From NCBI GenBank assembly GCA_964555935.1, contig CAZKUN010000290.1, positions 1-10,866 on the forward strand: a stretch of DNA of 10,866 bases, in the 5' to 3' direction. Shown one piece after another: positions 6,282 through 10,866 of this stretch. The first letter of the stretch is position 1, and each line of letters starts with the position of its first letter. The notes below the pieces were generated by a model. That model was not told the DNA's origin, ran no database searches, and saw nothing but the letters and a program-made list of their open reading frames with translations. Made by a program: the position numbers and the translations under genes. This DNA is from CAZKUN01 sp964555935. GTDB lineage: Bacteria; Armatimonadota; Zipacnadia; Zipacnadales; VGFC01.

Positions 6282-8269
6282 TCCGATCCGTAGCCCAGCC
6301 CTGCCGCGACGGCACAGACGACCGCCCAGAACGCTTGTCCCCCCACGTCTCCGAGCAACAACCCTACGAAGAACGGGCGCACGGCGAAGTACGACCGCGC
6401 ACCCCCGAACCTGTTGGTCATCGACTTCACGCTCCAGCCGATCAGCAGACCCGGCCACGTGACCCGCGACGTGTAGCCCGCCGCCATCAAGTAGCCCAAC
6501 GGGTGTACCGGCCACCACGGCAGCGTGCGGTGCGCTGTCATCAGTGCCCACATCGTGGCCGCCCCCTTGAGGATCCCCAGGCGCGCCGGCCACGAAGGCC
6601 CGCTCAGGTTCGACATCTCGCCAAAGATGCCCCGGTACTGGTGTACCTCAGTGTACATGAAGTACCACGTCGGGTGGAGCTTCACGCCTCCGTGCTGGTA
6701 CGCCATCCGTAGCACGAAGTACCCATAGGCCAGGACGGCCGCCGCGCCGGCGGCGATCAGAGCCGGCACGTACCGGCCGCTGCGCCACCCGCTCGCGTCC
6801 GCCACCTTGTGGCCCTGAAGCAGCATCGGCACGAACGTGCTCGCCTCCGCGCCAAACAGCACGCGCTCCTGCATGTTCAGTGATGGGATCAAGTCGGCTC
6901 CGATCGCTCGCGTCCCAACAACCGAGTACAGGAACTGCCGCGGCGCGATCCACATCGTCGCATGCTGCATCCCCAGCACCGCCACGATCCGCGATATGCA
7001 TAGCTGCCAGAGCACGAGAACCAAAATGAACGCGGCAGCCACGATCAGCGGCAGCCCCGCCGCTCGCGACCAGGCGACCATCCCCACCGTCCCCGCAATC
7101 GCCCCCACCATCAGCCACCGGTCGGGGTGGGCGTCCTCCGGGCGCCGGCCTGCGATTTCCGCAACGAGCTGGCGCCACATCGTCCGTATGTCGTGACGCG
7201 CGCTCCAGAAGATGAAGCTCGCGAAGACCATGATCCCGCCCGATGTCTGGTTCGTCCGGAATGTGTGTGGGTGCCATGGCCCGCCCGTGGCCCCCATCGC
7301 CGCCATCAGGACCATCTGCACGAGGCCGAGGAAGTAGAACGCCACCGTCCCGAAGGCAATCTGGCTTGGGATCACATACGCGATGCCCACGACGAGCCAC
7401 TGGAAGCGGAACGGCAGGTGTCCGGCGATGATGCTCATCGGCTGATCGGTGAACATCGCGCCGAGCGACCGGTCCTTGAAGCTCAGCTCCGGAAAGCCGG
7501 GGAAGAGGAATGCGGCGGCGAGCAGCGCGGAGTGCGCGAATGGCAAGGCGAACCCGAGCCACAGCAGCCTGCTGCGGAAGATCCCCCCGGGCGAGTCCCA
7601 GGAGCTGGCCGATCCTGCAACGGCCAGCGCAAGCTCCGCGTGCGGGTACGAGATGTGCTCCTGCCGAAACCACCGCCGCCTGAACATCCCGGTCGCGCAG
7701 ACCATCGTGAAGAAGAACAGCAGCAGCATCGTGCCCCAACCAACGATCGTCGGCGACCACAGCCGCCACGGCACATCCGCGCCGCCGGACGGGGATCCCT
7801 CGTAGAAGTACGTCGCCGCCGACTCCTGTCCTGGCTCCTGCGCCAGCACCATCCACTCCGGCAACTGCGACACCACGGGCTTGGCCCACGGAGCGTTCCC
7901 GCCCTCTGCGTAGAACGGAGCCGCCGCGATGCTCGGCACATACCACAGCGAAGCCGCGGACCCAAACGTCAGCGTCCCGAGCACCAGGGCGTGCGCGAAG
8001 AGCAGGTCGCGGCGTGCGGGCGCCCGCGGGCCGAAGAGCCGCACCAGCAGCGGCGCAAGCAACCGTGTGAGAGCGAACAGCACCAAGAGCGGCGCCGTCG
8101 GGATCTGCCCCCACGCAAACGAGCCACTCATGCTCACGACGTCCGTCTTGGCGAGGAACGTAACGTACGGGACCAGCCACCCCATCAGGGCGACCAGCGC
8201 CAGCCCGATGGCAATGGCGGCTATGTGCGGGCCGCTTTGCTCGGCCTCGGGTGCTGCCGTCTCTCCCAC
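6275..8269 (-). CDS. DUF6785/DUF6784-like polytopic membrane protein (possible OPT-like transporter)
   Basis: A 664-residue integral membrane protein with about 12-14 hydrophobic segments, for example near residues 16-39, 59-79, 90-110, 173-193, 235-257, 290-329, 386-429, 500-520 and 630-656. The overall plan, with a conserved FRQEHISYPHAELAL loop at 201-215 and a C-terminal WWPVHPLGYL...GARSYFAVRPFFVGLLLGD block at 585-641, matches my memory of the DUF6785 (main) and DUF6784 (C-terminal) families. Those resemble oligopeptide (OPT) transporters and occur in planctomycete-like and related bacteria. No function is established; transport is inferred from topology. The start is GTG at 8269, chosen because GGGAGGT lies 6 nt upstream and the next residues lead directly to the first membrane helix. 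It follows the glycoside hydrolase gene by 45 bp, which suggests co-transcription and possibly handling of a released product. Confidence 0.82.
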   Translation of the reverse strand: MGETAAPEAEQSGPHIAAIAIGLALVALMGWLVPYVTFLAKTDVVSMSGSFAWGQIPTAPLLVLFALTRLLAPLLVRLFGPRAPARRDLLFAHALVLGTLTFGSAASLWYVPSIAAAPFYAEGGNAPWAKPVVSQLPEWMVLAQEPGQESAATYFYEGSPSGGADVPWRLWSPTIVGWGTMLLLFFFTMVCATGMFRRRWFRQEHISYPHAELALAVAGSASSWDSPGGIFRSRLLWLGFALPFAHSALLAAAFLFPGFPELSFKDRSLGAMFTDQPMSIIAGHLPFRFQWLVVGIAYVIPSQIAFGTVAFYFLGLVQMVLMAAMGATGGPWHPHTFRTNQTSGGIMVFASFIFWSARHDIRTMWRQLVAEIAGRRPEDAHPDRWLMVGAIAGTVGMVAWSRAAGLPLIVAAAFILVLVLWQLCISRIVAVLGMQHATMWIAPRQFLYSVVGTRAIGADLIPSLNMQERVLFGAEASTFVPMLLQGHKVADASGWRSGRYVPALIAAGAAAVLAYGYFVLRMAYQHGGVKLHPTWYFMYTEVHQYRGIFGEMSNLSGPSWPARLGILKGAATMWALMTAHRTLPWWPVHPLGYLMAAGYTSRVTWPGLLIGWSVKSMTNRFGGARSYFAVRPFFVGLLLGDVGGQAFWAVVCAVAAGLGYGSEA

Positions 8270-8274
8270 GCCGG

Positions 8275-8281
8275 ACCTCCC
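8275..8281 (-). promoter_or_regulatory. Ribosome binding site supporting a GTG start
   Basis: GGGAGGT on the minus strand, with its GG 6 nt before the GTG at 8269. It decides for the GTG, since no ATG is available before the first membrane segment. Confidence 0.65.
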
Positions 8282-8314
8282 AATGGTCGGGCCGCTGCGG
8301 AGCGCGTGGCGTCG

Positions 8315-10866
8315 TCAGTCACCACCGCCGACCTGCGATGCCTGCGCCTTGCTGCCGACCAGGAGCACATAGTTGCACCTGCTCTCGGCGGGCGCTCTGA
8401 GTCTGACGAGATCGCTGTCGCCGGCCGTGACACGCTCGATCGGTTGGCCCTCATCATCCAGTCTGACCACGACGTGAGGCAGGCCTGCCCAGTCGGGCTG
8501 CCATTCGGGAAGATTGACCTCCAGACGGGAGCCCGCCGCCAACCTTATATGCGCCCGCTCGGTGTCTTGCTTGTTCAGGGTGGCCGTGCCGACACAGCCT
8601 AGCACGCCGTCCTCGTACAGCCCGGCAGGCCATTCCACGGAGAGGTACTCATCCGTCCGGATTACGGTTCGACGCGAATGCGCGTCTGCAGTGAACCGGA
8701 GGTTGTCGATGTGGATCGTGCCCGCTTCGGTGACGCCGCCACCGGTATCCACAATGATGATCTTGACCGAGTCGAAGGAGGCGAGCTGGCCGTCTCCGAC
8801 GGGGCCGAACGGGCTTAGGCCATAGAAACGAAGCTCGGCGGTTGCGTGCTCGCCGTTCGTTACGCTTGGATCGGCGATGCTGTCCCAGCGATAGACCTCG
8901 CCGTCGTCGGTGTCGACGAGATGTAGCACGATCGTCTTGGGCGTCAGACTCGGGTCGCCCTTGATGTCGAGGAAGAACCTTGTACGATGCAGTTGCGCGA
9001 TTGTGCGCGGCCCTGCCCACTCCGGCTCCGGGTCAAGCGCGCGCACCACCGTGCCATTGTCCCACGCTCCGCCCTTGTAGGCGAGATCGACGCGCAAGGC
9101 ATGCGATCCCTCGCTCGTCTCCGCTCCGGATGCGCCGTCGACTAGGGCTACCCCGTTCTCAACGGTCACGCCGGCTTGGGCGCTCGCCGTATCTGCGGCG
9201 AACTCGAAGCCCTCCCACAGCTCACTGGCGGCCGCCACGGACACCCGCCATTGCTCGATCTTTGGTCCCACCACATAGAAGTCGTTCTCGGTCAGCTCGA
9301 AGATCTTGCCCTCTTCTCGCCCGCTTGCCACGGGGTACGTCTCCGTGCCGAAGTTGACGGTACAGGTCGTGCCGTCCGCGAACACGCTCTGCTGGACCGT
9401 GCGGTCGGGAGTCAGGAAGGTATGTGAGACCATTTCCTGCATGCCGATGATCTCGTGCAGCTTACAGACATTGCGGTAGATCGCGAGCATCTGTTCGCGC
9501 TCTTTTGGAATCTGCCAGTGCAGTCCATGCTCGTACGGCCACATCTGCGGTGGCGTGCCGTGGATGATGTTCATGACGATCTTGCGGTCAGTGAGTTCCG
9601 GAGCGACCTCGTGGAGGAACTCGTTGCTGTCGCCCCACCACCAGTAGTTGACGACGCAGTCGTGGTAGACCAGTTCGAACAGTGGAACGCGCGCTGCCGG
9701 GTTGAGACCGTATTTCAGGTAATCGCCCGCGACCTCGCTGCGGTCCTTGGGGTCCGCCAAACTGCTGGTGCCCCACCTCATCAGGAACTCGGCCATCATC
9801 GTTCCCATATGGTAGTCCACATAGGGGACGCTGAAGTACCGGCCCAACTCGCCGCCCGTAACCACCCCCACTTCCTCACTCACGTATCCGAGGAGTTCCC
9901 GCCTGTTGGCCATGTCGCTGCGGCGTGTGGTCGGATGGACCGGGGAGTAGCATTCGACGAGTTCCTCGCTGGCGGTGACGTCCAGAAAGCGCGCGTTATA
10001 TGGGTAGGTCTCGAGTACCTTGGGGATAATGAGCTGGGCGCACTCGAGCTGCTTCGCGGTGCAGTGCAGTCTGAACCCTCCCCATCCGGGCATGATCTCC
10101 CCATTGGGCCCCACCGCGCCGTGCTCATCTATGGGGGCTTTGCAGTAGCCAATTGGACCTTCAAAGGGCCGCCAACTGGGCGTCTCGGCAAGATCTCGAT
10201 AGTTGTCGTACGCGCTGGCCAACCAACCGAGCTGCACGACCCCGGCTATCTCCTCGGGCGCCCACATGCCCCTCTGAGGCAAGCGCTCCACCAAGCCTCG
10301 ATCCATTCCCTCGGCCACTGCCTCCTTCACGAACGGTAGTGGAGTTCTGGCGGCGTCCCACTCAAGCCCTCGGTCGAGTCCTTCTGCGCCCCACCAGTCC
10401 ACTGCGCCCATGAGCTTGTGCACGTCGGGTCTCTTCTTTGCTTTGTCGGCGAGGGTGCGAAAGTCGCCGCTCTGCTGGGCTATCCTGCGGTATATCTTGC
10501 ACGCCGCCACGTGGCCTCCCGCCTCGAAGAAGACAAGCCGGACCTTTCGGTCCTCTCCCCAGGTGTTCTTGCTGGGCTCCCAAACGGAGCCCGGGAAGCT
10601 CAGTCCCTTTTCGTCATCCTTGCGGGATTGCGTAGCTATGACGGCATCCCACGGGGTCATGACGACGACAACCATGCCCTGCTCGCCGTCAGTGACCGCC
10701 ACCCAAGGCATGAGAAGTCCGTAATAAGTCTCAAACCAACCGCGTGTGAAGGAGGATTCATGGGGTCTGCGCGGGGGATGCTCGGCCACGGTGTGGCCCA
10801 GGCGGTACCGCTCGTCGCTCACCGGCACATAGCGTCCATTGCCGAACTCCGGCATCGCTAGGAAAT
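8315..10866 (-). CDS. Large glycoside hydrolase, GH101/GH129-like (N-terminus beyond right edge)
   Basis: At least 849 residues are visible. The frame stays open (F-L-A) before the first Met at 10855, which has no ribosome binding site, so the N-terminus lies outside the window. Numbering below starts at that Met. The visible start (YYGLLMPWVAVTDGEQGMVVVVMTPWDA, ~44-71) looks like the end of a beta-sandwich preceding the barrel. A TIM-barrel region follows to ~480, with FLDVT (Asp292) and GGELG (Glu336) 44 residues apart. This resembles the nucleophile/acid-base pair of GH101/GH129 endo-alpha-N-acetylgalactosaminidase-type enzymes. YVDYHMG (345), a YHDC-WWWGDSN block (397-411) and FADGTTCTVNFG (492) also fit this class. 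Residues ~545-725 form an extra beta-rich, jelly-roll-like module ending IHIDNLRFT, probably carbohydrate-binding. A final beta domain runs to 846. Homologues may carry only a DUF label. It leads the minus-strand gene run; family placement is moderate, substrate unknown. Confidence 0.75.
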   Translation of the reverse strand, partial: FLAMPEFGNGRYVPVSDERYRLGHTVAEHPPRRPHESSFTRGWFETYYGLLMPWVAVTDGEQGMVVVVMTPWDAVIATQSRKDDEKGLSFPGSVWEPSKNTWGEDRKVRLVFFEAGGHVAACKIYRRIAQQSGDFRTLADKAKKRPDVHKLMGAVDWWGAEGLDRGLEWDAARTPLPFVKEAVAEGMDRGLVERLPQRGMWAPEEIAGVVQLGWLASAYDNYRDLAETPSWRPFEGPIGYCKAPIDEHGAVGPNGEIMPGWGGFRLHCTAKQLECAQLIIPKVLETYPYNARFLDVTASEELVECYSPVHPTTRRSDMANRRELLGYVSEEVGVVTGGELGRYFSVPYVDYHMGTMMAEFLMRWGTSSLADPKDRSEVAGDYLKYGLNPAARVPLFELVYHDCVVNYWWWGDSNEFLHEVAPELTDRKIVMNIIHGTPPQMWPYEHGLHWQIPKEREQMLAIYRNVCKLHEIIGMQEMVSHTFLTPDRTVQQSVFADGTTCTVNFGTETYPVASGREEGKIFELTENDFYVVGPKIEQWRVSVAAASELWEGFEFAADTASAQAGVTVENGVALVDGASGAETSEGSHALRVDLAYKGGAWDNGTVVRALDPEPEWAGPRTIAQLHRTRFFLDIKGDPSLTPKTIVLHLVDTDDGEVYRWDSIADPSVTNGEHATAELRFYGLSPFGPVGDGQLASFDSVKIIIVDTGGGVTEAGTIHIDNLRFTADAHSRRTVIRTDEYLSVEWPAGLYEDGVLGCVGTATLNKQDTERAHIRLAAGSRLEVNLPEWQPDWAGLPHVVVRLDDEGQPIERVTAGDSDLVRLRAPAESRCNYVLLVGSKAQASQVGGGD

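Noticed and set aside
6648..8180. A 510-codon open frame on the minus strand, offset within the membrane-protein gene
   Set aside because: Its composition is Arg/Gly/Ala-rich and repetitive, and it overlaps a clearly membrane-type protein in another frame. Frame shadow.
7127..8602. A 491-codon open frame on the plus strand opposite the membrane protein and the end of the hydrolase
   Set aside because: It is extremely rich in Arg, Pro, Glu and His, has no recognisable motif, and crosses the boundary of two convincing minus-strand genes. It is an antisense shadow of GC-rich codons.
1..10866. CRISPR arrays, tRNA/rRNA genes, insertion sequences, toxin-antitoxin or defence genes
   Set aside because: No regularly spaced repeats, cloverleaf-like sequences, transposase motifs or recognisable defence-protein motifs were seen on either strand.

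Overview
The window is GC-rich (many GC-ending codons, frequent open antisense frames) and comes from a bacterium. Its gene types are a BNR/Asp-box protein with a formylglycine-generating-enzyme (FGE)-like module, a DUF6785-type polytopic membrane protein, a large GH101/GH129-like glycoside hydrolase, a zinc alcohol dehydrogenase and a TIM-barrel sugar isomerase. This mix is typical of heterotrophic, polysaccharide-degrading lineages of the Planctomycetota/Lentisphaerota/Armatimonadota/Poribacteria/Hydrogenedentota kind. No rRNA, tRNA, phage or CRISPR signal allows a firmer placement, so the lineage is inference.

Layout. At the left edge is the C-terminal end of an unrecognised plus-strand protein (to 376). 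It converges on a long minus-strand gene (527-3301) for an exported, four-module protein: FGE-like fold, PA14 domain, BNR/Asp-box propeller, and MORN_2-like repeats. A gene-free stretch of about 0.9 kb (3302-4197) follows, containing several good inverted repeats. From 4198 to the right edge every gene is on the minus strand and closely spaced. In transcription order these are a partial GH101/GH129-like hydrolase (right edge to 8315), a DUF6785-like membrane protein (8269-6275, GTG start), a 34-codon ORF matching only the C-terminal end of a VOC/glyoxalase domain (6134-6030), a Zn-dependent medium-chain dehydrogenase (5975-4986), and a sugar phosphate isomerase/epimerase (4956-4198). The gaps between them are 45, 140, 54 and 29 bp.

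How the genes may work together (inference). The hydrolase would release sugars from a glycan and the membrane protein may move a product or related small molecule. The dehydrogenase and isomerase would oxidise and rearrange the sugar. A plausible sigma70-like promoter in the 140-bp gap suggests the dehydrogenase-isomerase part may also be transcribed separately. The propeller protein next door fits a glycan-recognition or glycan-cleavage theme, but its FGE-like module lacks the catalytic cysteines and its propeller lacks the canonical first sialidase arginine. It may therefore bind rather than catalyse.

The most unusual items are the PA14 domain apparently nested inside a cysteine-less FGE fold, the orphan VOC tail with its own ribosome binding site and promoter-like sequence, and the hairpin-rich intergenic region. 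I found no mobile element, CRISPR array, toxin-antitoxin pair or recognisable defence system.
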